In this document: positions 32,034 through 44,200 of the stretch, piece after piece
Numbering within the stretch: the stretch's first letter is position 1
How the letters are laid out: each line of letters starts with the position of its first letter
Source: Tachypleus tridentatus
Lineage: Eukaryota > Arthropoda > Merostomata > Xiphosura > Limulidae
Length of the DNA: 64,000 bases
Direction of reading: 5' to 3'
Assembly: GCF_004210375.1 (NCBI RefSeq)
Contig: NW_027467782.1
Location: 32,167,771 to 32,231,770 of the forward strand
Notes under the pieces: model-generated
The model's database searches: none
What the model saw: the letters and a program-made list of their open reading frames with translations, nothing else
What the model was told of the DNA's origin: nothing
Made by a program: the position numbers and the translations under genes

Positions 32034-34830
32034 TGTTCACAGTAGTATATATCAACATCCAAGGTGCAATAGCTTCCAAGAAACATGAGATCGAAGACCT
32101 AATACAAGAAACTAACCCCCACATTATAATAGTAAGCGAAACTCTGATATACAATAACAATAGATTTAAAATACCAAATTATTCAACAATAAGGAAAGAC
32201 AGAATAAATAAAAATAATGAAAACAGAGGCATTATGCTGCTCTACAAAATGGAGCTATCAGTAATAGAAATTAAACTGAGCAGTAACAACGAACATGTTA
32301 CTGTCGATATCCTGCAAAGAAATAAAACAAAAGTAACTGTAGCAGGAATTTACTGCTCACCTAATAAACAAATAGAAATAGCATTACTCAGCAACATCTT
32401 TTCCCACAACCAAAACTCCATAGTTATGGGTGACTTAAATAGTAAAAATGTTACCTTTGGATGCCGGAGCTCAAACAACAATGGTAGAAGTCTATTACAA
32501 TTCATAGATGATAACGATATAGTCTTATTAAATGATACCACCCCTACACATACAGCGTATGCCAGTGACTAACTCCAGTGACATACTAGACCTGTGCATG
32601 TGTACATATAATCTGAGCCAAAAAATAATAAAATTTCAAGTGGGAAAAGATGCTGACAGTGATCACCTTCCAATATATTGTGTCTTCGATCTCGCCCCCC
32701 ATAAAAATATAACACTTAGGAAAGAAAAATTTAATAACAGAAAAGCAAATTGGCAAAATTACAAACAGGAATTAGACAACCTATTACCTAATAAAGTTAT
32801 AAAAGAAGTTAAAACCCATATTGAAATGGATAACTACTGTCAAACAATTACGGAGTGCCTTCAGAAAGCAGCCAAGTTAACAATACCAAAACAACACCAT
32901 AAAACAACAAACAACACATGGAAACCCACCACAGAAATAATCAATCTAATCAAAAAACGAAGACAATTAAGAAAACAGTACATGATAACAAGAGACAGAG
33001 AAACCAAAACGCAAATAAACAACATTAGAAATCACATCAGAACACAAATAAAACAACAAAAACAAGATAAATGGGACAACTACTGCTCAAAACTAAATGA
33101 TAAAACTGACCCGAAAAAATTCTGGTCACATCTTAAAAGACTCACCAATGAAAATACAGTCACAAAGAAATATCCTGCACTCGAACATAATAACACTATA
33201 GCACACACAAATAAAGAAATAGCCAAAGCTTTCAAAGATCAACTTCAAAATACTTTTAAAACTCATACTGATCCAGATATGGATACAAATTTCTACAATA
33301 AAGTCACTAATCACATATTAAACAATAAACATCAATTTGAACCAATTTTTCCAATAAGCATAACTGATACAAATAGAAGTTCCAACACAGATTATACAAG
33401 CACGTTACTAACAAATGAAATATCCCTTCAAGAACTACTCGAAGCAATAAAAACACAAAAAACAAAGCACCAGATGAAGATGAAATACAAGCTACCCTTC
33501 TAAAAAAGGCACTCCGAAATTGTTTGACCACCTAAATTCACTTTTTAACCTATCTCTATCCTCAGGATACATCCCAGTTTCTTGGAAGCTTGCAAATGTA
33601 TTAATGTTCCATAAGGAAGGAAAGGCAGCAAATAAACCTAATAGCTACCGACCAATCAGCCTGACCAGCTGTGTAGGAAAAATTCTTGAAAGAATAATCA
33701 GTAATAGACTCTCCACATTCTTGGAGCTAACATCAAAATTACCAAAAGAACAAAATGGATTCAGGAAATTTAGACAAACGACAGACCACCTAATCAGATT
33801 AACCGAAACCATAATAGATAGCTTCAATAAAAAAGAATGTACTGTCGCTTGCTTCCTTGATATCGAGAAAGCATTAGACACTGTATGGCACGATGGTCTA
33901 AGGTTCCGAATGAATGAAATGGAACTACCGCGAGGAATTATTCGCTGGTTATCTAACTTTTTGGAAAACAGAAAGTGTAGAGTAAATGTTGAGGGAACAT
34001 TTTCTGAATACTTTACTCCTGAAGCTGGTGTCCCTCAGGGAGGGGTAGTTAGCCCTATACTCTTTATCATGTATGTAAACAATATGCCACTGAAGGATCC
34101 GAATCATGGATTCTCCTCACAGTTCGCAGATGATGTGGCAGTCTGGAAAAGTGCCGCAACACCCACGATAGCAGCCACTAACATACAACCGCAACTAAAT
34201 AGAATAAGTGAATACTGTCAAAAATATAGAATAAAAATAAACACAGCAAAAACACAACTCGTAGTCTTTACGAAATTGACAAAACACAAAAAAACAACAG
34301 CCAGAATTATATATGAATGGCACACTACTCCAGACTGCCCCATCGGTAAAAGTTTTAGGTCTGGCCTATGATTCAAAACTAATTTGGATCAATCATGTGA
34401 ACGAAAGTAAAAATAAAGTCTGGCGAAGAACTAACTATGCTAGAGTCTAACTGGTAAAAACAGTGGAGCATCTACATATAACATACTAAAAATCTATAAA
34501 ACATATATTAGACCTGTAATAAATTATGCAGCTCCAGCATGGATGACTGTAAGCAATAAAATAATTAAAACCAAACTACAAACAATCCAAAACACACTCC
34601 TCACAACTGCATACAGAGTTCCAAGAACTATATCATCTCAGTTCATTTACAAATATTCGAACATACCAACCATACCAGATAGACTCCTACATAGTACAAT
34701 AATGTACTTTAATAAGAATTGGATGATAAACGAAATACTATGCGAACTGGACAGGTACATCATACATGATGAAGCTAGTCCTAAATATCTCTCCCCAGTT
34801 AATTTATATTTTAAATATAAAAATAAATAA
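32033..34830 (+). pseudogene. LINE ORF2: endonuclease and reverse transcriptase, broken
   Basis: Starts MFTVVYINIQGAIASKKHEI, the usual endonuclease opening. Catalytic residues in SET, GDLN and SDHLP are present. The RT has EKALDT where the catalytic FDxAFDT aspartates normally sit (LDIEKALD keeps the first D), and FADD is intact at about 34125-34137. The thumb/C-terminal part continues in changed frames to SPVNLYFKYKNK at 34828. Breaks lie at about 32560, 33460-33500, 34340 and 34440-34540. Confidence 0.8.
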
Positions 34831-34839
34831 ATATATATA

Positions 34840-34940
34840 TAAAACAATAAAAATATACATATATAAATATATATATAAAAATAAATAAATATATATATAA
34901 AAATAATAAAATATACATATATATATATATTAAACAATTT
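34840..34940. repeat. AT-rich microsatellite at LINE 3' end
   Basis: Mixed (AAAT)n and (AT)n tract, as often found at the 3' terminus of Jockey-group LINEs. Confidence 0.8.
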
Positions 34941-37869
34941 TAAAAAATGCCGCCAACAAACTTGACATTCTGCTGACAGAATAAAATAATCACTATATAT
35001 GAGCCACAATACATGGAAATTGCCCTGAAAAGTATCAAAATAATATTCAGTTCTGTAATTATAAATACCAATCCGACAAGAACATAAGTACAAGAACATA
35101 AGATCACAGAGAACCTGACCCTCCACGGTATGAACTTTTCTTACCCAAACACCGACAGAGATTCGAACGTTTTTCTGCACTACTGGCGTACGTGGAGAGA
35201 GATGTACAAGTTTATAAATCACTTGCAGCAATACAGTGTGGTGTAAACACTGGAGCAAGTGAGATATAATTCATATCAATTCATAGATGGGAAAAGAAGA
35301 GAAAGTTTTGTTAGGATAAAGCTAAAGTGTGAAAGGAGGTAAGTATTGTCTTAAATACTTGTTTAGAATAAGAAAATGTAAACTTGCACTGAATCTATCA
35401 GGGAATTTTGCAAAAGGCTACTTAAACTTTATGATGAATTATGCTTCTCAGTCTTGTTCCTGCTAAATTAGAAAAGTGTACATCAAGTCCCATCTGTTTA
35501 CCATGCTGTTCCTGAACACCTTTAATGTGAAATTTATGTCATGTATTACTATTTTACAATTGCAGGATCCTTTAAATATTCTGCAAGCTAATATATTGAA
35601 GAATCTGAAAACTTAATCAGATTTTAATTATATCACATTGATGTGTCTTCAGGTTTGAAATTTTATTTGTTCTAGTTGTGATTCATTAAGCCAAATGGAG
35701 TCTTTAGCAGGTGAATCATTCTCTGTTACCTGTATAATTACCACTTGGAACCATGCCTGTTGTGTACATGGAAGTCTTTACTAGGTAATTTCATGTTTGA
35801 ATGTATTCGTCTAGTCAAGATATGTTACTTGAATGTCAACAGTTGTTCTAGACAAAACTTCATCAAACAGAACCAGCTTTTATTCTGCTTCTGTATTCTA
35901 CTCAAACTTTGCTTGATATATCTTTCATTTTATGTGATTTTGATTTACCTTTCTGCTAAAGAGCCCAACCTGTAAAGTTCAAATCAGATATGTTAGTGCA
36001 AGTATTCTGACATTTAACATTTCAGAGGAAAGCCTCAACTGATTCGAACTGTCTATTTTAAGAAATAAAATGAATTTAAAAACGTACCTATATCTTTTTA
36101 CCTCTACACATCCATGAGTTTTGTGGTTCCTATCATAACTGTAACTAAGAAATCTGGATTGTTGTGAAGAATTGGAGCTTGTGTACATTCTTCTGATGCA
36201 CACTCAAGAAGTCGTGAGGGTGGAGAATTCTGGGGGTGTTGATCCATGCTGTATGTTGTGTTAGAGCACTCAAAACCTAAAGTCACGATTGTTGACAACA
36301 TGAGAGTAAACTCAACAAGCAAATAAGTATCTGCATGAAATTTATTTTGATTCTAAAATTTCAGAAATTATGAATCCCAATTGTGTTAGTCCAGTTACAG
36401 TGTATTTAGTCTTTGAAGGGTAACTGTTTTCCTATACCAGCATTTAAATTATTACATAAGAGTGATGTTAAAAGTCATTTTAGCTAAAACCTTTAACCAA
36501 GTTATTTATCATATACTTCAGTCACACCTAATTTTGAGATAATTTAAACCTCATGTCTACCTATTGAATATTTTGATAGGTGGCAAACCAAACCAGTTTA
36601 CATTATACTAGTGTAATGATGACATTAAACATTTATATTTTTGCTTACGTTCCCTCTTTTTAAGTTTTTGAAATATTCTATATTAGAATTACTGAAACAG
36701 AAATGAAATTTTTGATTAACTTGAATTTATTAATAAAACTTCTGAATTAAAATTAAGAAGAGTATATAATTTGTCAATCATATTGTATGTGCTTTATACT
36801 GTGTTGACTAGGCCTTTTACCTAATATTAGTAATCTTGAGGCTGGGTGGAATATGAAAGATGTAGTAATGGCTTAGATTCTATTTATATTAGTAAACCAC
36901 TTAACAACAACTCTGTGGAAAGTAGGCTGAGTTTGTTAAGTGTAATTTCATGTAATTTATTCATATCATAACACATCAGGTTCAGTGTAAGGATTTCTTA
37001 AGACTGCTATTGGTTTGTTAACTTATCATCATATATTGTTATTTCCTTGCATTATTGACTTGCTCTTTATTCAGAAGAATTGGTGAAACAACAAATTAGT
37101 CTTTCTTGATTCTAAAGTTGGTTAAGCAAACACAGCATCAATGGGAGACTACTACATTGGTAACTATTCATAAAAACTTTAAAGTGAAAGTAAAGAATAA
37201 TGTGTGATCATTTAGCTCGGTTAACAAATTATTATACTTTTGTCTTTACTGATCTAATGTCAGTACGGCCTTTCATGAAAGGCCAGCAGGATATGACAGA
37301 CACTGGTTGAGATGTTATTAGTATTATCAAATTGATGAACACCAACTTTCACAGTGTTAACTGGATTATTTGAGAAGTGTAATTCTTTTTATTAATTTTA
37401 TATTTGTCACAACACATCCAAATTAGGGTAATAACATGTATGTGTTTATATAATGTTCAGCCTTGACTTGATTTGTAGATCACTTTCAACATAGAAGTTG
37501 TAATGTTGCAAAATAACAATTGTTAACTACATTTCCAATCTTTCGTGCATATAATACACAAAATATGCAAACCAAATATTATATTTGGTTATAATAAAAA
37601 GAATCCTTGCACATAAATAGATTACAGCTAGCAGTAAGTGAAGATTTCTTTGTTGAAGTAATTTAAGTCAGTTTATGCATCACCATAGAAGATTACTTCT
37701 TTTTATTAATAACGTTATGGAAGAACCAATACATATTGTCCAAACATCATTTATAGTTACTTTGTGCCAGGCCATATACACTTGTTTAAAGAATGGTGAA
37801 TCAGCTTCTTTGAATTCCAGACAGAAAAGCAACTACCATAAAACTAGTTTCCTCATGGTGACGAGAAAC
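34941..37869. other. Region upstream of PA2G4 copy B exons, no gene found
   Basis: The first coding exon of PA2G4 (expected to encode DLVVTKYK and similar) should be upstream of 38137, but I could not find it here. A possible donor GAAAGGAG/GTAAGTATT at 35331-35347 could end a noncoding leader exon. The rest is unique AT-rich sequence. Confidence 0.35.
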
Positions 37870-38033
37870 CCACTTGAAATAAAAATGTATCTCAGAACAG
37901 CTGGTATGGGTATTAACACTTATTGATAAGGAGAGAACAACGTTTTGACTTTCCTAGCATCTTCAGGTTAACCTTTGTTGAAACATTGTTTTCTCCTTAT
38001 CAGTAAGAGTGTTAATACCCATACCAACCTGTT
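37870..38033 (+). mobile_element. Penelope-derived inverted repeat (two facing terminal ends)
   Basis: The left arm AACAGCTGGTATGGGTATTA (37896 on) and the right arm ending TTAATACCCATACCAACCTG (to 38033) are inverted over about 48 bp, separated by about 40 bp that holds CATCTTCAGGTTAACC, the complement of the hammerhead CTGAAGATG box. Related ends occur at 3455, 12549 and 13480. The repeat could fold into one long hairpin in the pre-mRNA. It lies 104 bp upstream of a PA2G4 exon. Confidence 0.65.
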
Positions 38034-38136
38034 TTCTGTTGCTACTTAAAGGAACAGTTTATTAATAGCATGAAATCTTGGTATTTTTATAATAGAATGT
38101 GTTGAAAATGAAAATTTTTCTCTTGTATGTATAAAG

Positions 38137-38265
38137 GTGTTTTAAAGAGACTGATAGAAAAGTGTAAAGATGGAGAAAATGTACTAAGCATATGTGAACT
38201 TGGTGACAGTCTGCTATTAGAAGAAACTGGAAAAGTCTTTAAAAAAGAAAAGGAATTAAAAAAAG
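38137..38265 (+). CDS. PA2G4: PA2G4 copy B exon: [11 protein letters not shown] segment
   Basis: Acceptor TGTATAAAG before 38137, donor GTAATT after 38265. It encodes [20 protein letters not shown], then [22 protein letters not shown]. It begins two bases into a codon (x/GT, compatible with the conserved arginine of ANRVL) and ends one base into the glycine codon of KKG. Confidence 0.9.
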
Positions 38266-41200
38266 GTAATTTCAGTGCTTCTATTTTTATCTGTCTAAAA
38301 ATCTTTGTTTTATTTTTAAATTATGCTTCACAGATAAGACCAAAATATTGTTTAAAATAATGTTTATTGTTCTTCTTTTTAATATCAGTTTTAGTAATTT
38401 GATTGAGGTCTTAAAAATTCATAACATTTCTGCTACCAGGTTATTTATTGACTTTTGAGTAAAACCAGCAAACTGGTGTCTGCAAGAACTAAAGATTTTA
38501 AAAAAGCATTTTTGAGCTCAGGAAGCCATTATACAGACATATTAGCATAATATTTTCACAAATAATAATCATACTTGAGCATTTTTCAGAAATTATCTAC
38601 TTATGTTTATAAGGGGCATGAAAATGCTTATTAAAATCTGTAGATTTACAAACTTATACTGTTAAATTAGAACTATCTAGAACAGTAGAATCTGTTTTAC
38701 TTTTTAGAGAAACTTGTAACAAAAGAAAGTCTTTTTTTTGTGTACAGAAAAAGTATTCAATACCTTGAAACAATCCATTTATCTCTCATCACATTGTAGC
38801 TATTTTTCAAAGAAACATCTTAACATGAACTACACTAATCTGTGATATAATCATTGTGCAACAATAGCTCTCCACCAGCAGGAGGGTGACACATACCTTG
38901 TATGCAGTCTATCCCATAAAGCAGTTTAGCTCAGGAATAATTTTATCCTTTAACTTGCTACTGTAATGAATGGACATGTTTATCATTGTTCAGTTTTTTT
39001 TTCAAATAAGCAAGATTTGCACAGCCTTTATTCCAGTATTAATTTTCATTCATTTCACTTCATATGGTTTCAAGTTCAATTTCAAACTACACTGTCTTTT
39101 GATTACTGAATTATAAAACTTGATTTGGAGCAATTCTTTAACAAGTAAATTGTTTAGTGAATGTGACTGTTACTTCCTCCTAAGATTCTTGTGATGTTGC
39201 CAACACTGCTTCCACTTTGTTTGTGGCCACTGGAGGCTCATTGATTGTGAAGGATGTTACTACCATTGTTCAGTGCATCATGGATTTGTTAGTTCTTTTC
39301 CTGCTTCATCTCTTTCTTCTTGTGTTGAAATTGCCTTCCACCATTTCTGAACCCAATCACGGGGATAGTAATTGTGATAGTCCTTTATACCTCCTAGATT
39401 TGCAATAAGCTCCTCTTTACGTGTTGAGGATACTTTTACTCTTCCATGTCACTTTCTAGATCTTATTTCTCAGGTTTGTTTACTTTCACTTTCACCTATG
39501 CCTTTTTATTCTTCTTGTTTCTTAGTAACCTGCTCTTGTGCCAAAGGTTATGTGGCTTTTCCTCATTTTTCAAATATGTGTATCCATACTGACCATTTTC
39601 TGAAACAGTATTTTGTGTACGTGCACACCCACACAGACAACTTGTGCTTCTTGAGTCCAGGATTCCTTTGCTATAACTCTTGGCTGTTCTTCTGTTCCAT
39701 TTGTGTATGCCATAGAATTACTTTTACTCACTTGTGGAGCTGATCCCCTGTCTCCAGTAATTTTCTCTAATGCTCAATTTTTCCATTCTCACCTTTTTAC
39801 CTGCCCATCTTTTTCCTTGCTCATCTTCTCTTTTTCTCTTCTATGAAGCCTTAAACTTTGATCTTGAAACGTTTTCTAGGGATTTACAGTTGGTACTTTT
39901 CAATTACTTGGCCAAGGTTTAGTCAATCATCTGGAGACTTGAGCTGAGGCTATCCATCACCAGTCCTTTTTTTCCTCCTTGTTTTGTTATCTCTTTGCTT
40001 CTTTTCATTGCCTTCCCTCTCTTCAAGTTAGCTGTCACACATTCCATAGACAGCTTACTACTTTGTGCCTACTCAGCTCAGGCCTTTTGGGGAGTGAATT
40101 TCTGTTTTGATTTGCAAACCCCTGGATGACTCCATTTGAAGCCAAACAGTTACTGTTATTCAATTACTTACCCAAATCATTTTGTTTCTCATCTCTATTT
40201 TTCCTCTATTTTCCAAGCTTAAGTGTCTTCTGTGTTTCAAAGTTGTGGTATCAGATCTTTTGAACAGGAGAGTCATTAAGCTATGTGCTTAACTTCGAAA
40301 CAAAATAAACTACAAAAAGTAAGGATGCTGTGCTCCTCTCCAGGGTTTTATTCTCATTTTTTTTGTTTCCCTTGAAGAGATTGAATACTAGTGACCCATC
40401 GTCAGTTATCAACCTTTTTTGCAACTACTGTCTTGTGGTTCCTTAGTTCAAGATGGAGATATTTCTTCCACTCAGTTGGTTTTTTTTTCCCTGGACAATT
40501 CCAGTTGCCTCATTCTCCTGCCATTTTCATAGATATGTTTACCAGGATAAGGTATATATGATTTTCAAGTTTTTCCCTTTAGCATCAGTTGGGTTTTTTA
40601 CGTATTCAGATGAGTCATTGTGATATTTTCTCACCATGTTCACAGTCTTCTCATTTTTGTCCACATCACTTCTTTTCTAAGATACTTTGATTCTCAGGCT
40701 TAACCTTCCCCAGTTTGTCTGTGAAACAAAGAACAGTTAGTAACTTTGACTCTCAGAAAGATAGATAAGAAAATTCTTTCTGTATTTTTACAAACATGTC
40801 CACAAATCAGAATATCTAGTTCAGATAAATTAAATTAAAAAAGTGATAAGATGAGAAAAATATCCCTGATAGCTTTGAAAAATGTATTTTTATCTCAGCA
40901 AATGAAGAATATAGGAGCCTCAAATTCCGAAACATACTTACCAGCCATTGACAATATAACTTTTCACTTACATTGGTTTTGCTTATCTAATCATTGGTGT
41001 TTCATTTTTAATTCTTATGTACTTTGCATAAATGCTCTTCACAACATCTAATTTGTAAGTTACTCCACCCTCTCCAGTGCACCCTCCATTCTGGTATTGT
41101 ATATAAGCACCTCACTTAGATAATGTAATCACTTTTTTTCAACCAAGAATTGTACACAGTTTTTTCTGTCAAAGAGTTATGCATCATCCCATTATAGATT

Positions 41201-44200
41201 ATGATTTATGTGCTATTTCATGCTTTTTCACTGTAATTATAATTTTAAAAAAATCATCAAAGTAGACATGATATTTGCAGGTGTTAATTTCCATGATACT
41301 CTTGACAGCAAGATGGTTAATTTAAGCTTCCCTACTCCTTTGTTATCTAGTATCTCTCTAAGTCAAGGAAGGATTACATTTTGTTGGGGCTGTCCATATT
41401 TTTATCTGTTGAGAGATGGAGGCATTCATTTGTTCTGGGGTCTTTTTTTCCTAGGCTTCTGAAGTTGCCTTTCTTGTTGATACTAGGGAGTATTTGGATT
41501 CTCTTTTCTAAGATTCTTGGAAGTCTAATTTGGATCCTATATTTTTCTTCAGTTAGCCATTTGGATTTGTGAGATTTTGGGTTGTTTTTTTTTGTTCCCT
41601 TAGAGTGTACTTTTACTTTGTTATTAGAGGTGAGGAGGAGATTAATTAGTTTTTCCCCTTCCTAAGTTTCTGGTTAAGGCTGGGATGTATATTGTTTTAT
41701 GGGATAGATAGTCTTTTTACATGTGTTTCCTTGCCTTGATTTTCCATCTCCTGGAAAAGTATCCTTCTTGGCTGCTGATATGTTGATGTCATAAGTGGAG
41801 TGGTTAGCATGTTTGTAGGACTTTTTCTCTCCCCTTAAGTCCTGCCATATACTTATAGGTCCTTTCTAAGTTTCTTGCAGTCAATGAAGGAGATACATTC
41901 ATCTCTTTACTTCTCTTGCCATCTGTTTCTCCTCAGCAATCGATTGTAAACTGATAATTTGTTTTGATTTATCAGGCCTGGAAGTGTTATGTGAACCACT
42001 TTATCTTCTCTAGTGGTGATTGTCTTGACTGTATATTAATTGGGATCCTTCAGCTTCCCTTGATTTTTCTCATTTTCTGATAGGTGGATTACCAAATATC
42101 CATTTGCATATTTTGGTCTCTACAGGTGAGGTATCTGCCGAGTTAAATCTCATCAGATTCAACACATTTGCCATTTGCTGTCTATCATTTAACCAGTGGG
42201 AGACATTTTATGGGCTTGTATTTTGGTTGTCAGACTAATCCAACTGCTTTTCTCTTATGTTCTTTATATGCTTGGGAAGCTATTTCTGGAATTATTTCCC
42301 TACCTTTTGGCCATTTTTTAACAACATCTGCTAGATTACAAGGAGTAGGAAGTTATTTTATATTATTTTGTCTATTTCCCAAGGTCCATTATATCTTGCT
42401 TTTACTGGATCCAACTTTGTGGTGAATGTTGCTCAGACAGGTGTGCTTCTCTCATTCCAGTTTCATACTAGCACCAGTTTTCTTATTCTTACTGCTGGTT
42501 GCAACATGACTTCTAGAAATGAGATGTTCCACAAGACCATCTAGACACCTTCAAAATGGTATTATTGTGGTATAGATTGCCACTCATGGACAATCATGAG
42601 TAAAGCTAAAGGGGATCCTGTCTGTTCCCACTGATATTTAGGTTGAATAAAATGTGGTTAGTTTGCTTTTAAAGATTTAGGGAACTTGTTTCACTTATTG
42701 CACTGTTTTCAGAACACTGTTCTTCAGGTCTCCCTGAATTGCTGTAACCCACAGATTCTAGTAGTGTAGTTAGGGAGTCCTAACCAAACCAAATTTTCAG
42801 TCACTTGGGTTGTGGACAAAAGTTTTTCCTCCAGAGTGTTAGTGTGCTCCTCCACTTTTTAAGAAGAGGGGAAAGTTGGAGACTTGGATCCCTGGACGTC
42901 AGGAAGCCTACTCATAATTCTTGTTCAGATTTGACACCAGGCAAACAAATTGAGATCTGCATGGCCCTTCTCTTTAATCATTGGTGCTTTTGTATGTTAT
43001 TCGTGGAAGAAAGTCCATTATCTTCTTGTAATTCTGAAAATGAAATGGTCTTATCCCAAGTCTTTAGTTGAGCACAAGTTCCATGTCCTCTCCTTAGTTC
43101 CAGGGGTAAATGGAATACATCTTGCTCACTTGGATGAGGAGTGAGGATGAATGTTCATAATTCCAGACTGGATAAGTTCTGTTGTTTTGGTTGAGTACAG
43201 CATGTGTGATCTCATTGTTCTAAGCCTGGAATGTTGCTTTTTTGGACTTTTTTCAGGTAGAGGAGAAAGTTTGCTTACTTCAGTGTTGCATACTTTCTCA
43301 TTTGATTCTGGTGGCATGAAACACATCACTATAGGGGTACAGGTACGATCCAATCAAAAGTTCAATTGCCCTAATCACCAACATTGGGTACAGGAATCAA
43401 GACCACTTAATTCCATCCCCAAGTTGTAGAACTTTTGTTATCTGGTAAGGGTTGGCCTATAATGATGATTACTCATGTAGTATTCCACCCTTGATACAGG
43501 AACTAGGCTGCAGGTGAAGGGCATAGCATACCTGTTCTGGATGAAGTGTGGTTTCCCTGCTCGTGTGCTACTTTTATTTTATTTTCTGTATGGATTATGC
43601 TCTCAAAAGCCCCTCCACTTTCTTGGTGTGGGATTCTAGCTGCACAATCTCCTGCCCTACCTCCCCACTAAGAGCTGGTGCAAGTCTTGAAAAAAAAGTG
43701 ATTATATTATCTAAGTGAGGTACTAAAATGCAGTACCAAAATGGAGGATACATTGATCAAGGAAGGGGTAATCTGTAAATTGGATATTGTTCAGAGCTTT
43801 TAAGTGGGGATAAATGGTTGGAGCCATACGAGACCAATTCTAACATAAGAAAAGCCAATGTCTGAGAATAATTATGTTGTCAATGGTGGTAAGTGTTAAT
43901 GGAAATACATTTTTAGTCAAAGGAAATATTAACTTCAATATTCTGGTTTGTAAGTATCTGTACTTTGTGTTTTTAATTGGTTGGATATTCTTGTAAGTTG
44001 TAATGTAAGAGAAAATTTAAAAATGAAACTTCAAAGAGGAAATTTGTCATGTGACACAAAAGTGAATATTGAGAATCAATTTCAGTATATCCTCCTGAAA
44101 TTAAGAACATAAACTTTAAATTATAAACTGTTTTGATGCCAAGTTTATTAACATACGTTGATAATAAAGCTGTTTAAATGTCACAAAGTATAAAAAATAA

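Larger units (their letters stand above)
31140..34930 (+). mobile_element. Jockey-type LINE, nearly full length, broken
   Basis: Two-ORF non-LTR retrotransposon. The ORF1 end has three zinc knuckles: CYNCQRYGHVSVAC, CCGCGREHHISQC and CCNCGQTHTANYKGC. ORF1 stops and ORF2 starts in an overlapping TAATG at 32031-32035. ORF2 has an apurinic-type endonuclease (SET, GDLNSKN, SDHLP) and a reverse transcriptase (NSYRPISLTSCVGKILERII; CFLDIEKALDTVWHDGL; AGVPQGGVVSPILF; FADDVAVW). The C-terminal end lies near 34830, followed by an (AT/AAAT)n microsatellite 3' end. At least four frame breaks separate ORF2 pieces (32033, 32532, 33520 and 34543 frames) and one lies in the A-run of ORF1 near 31510. The 5' end is truncated. 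Immobile now. Confidence 0.88.

Noticed and set aside
34647-35258. 203-codon open frame on the minus strand
   Set aside because: Antisense of the LINE 3' end and its AT microsatellite; the run of Tyr/Ile/Phe is compositional.
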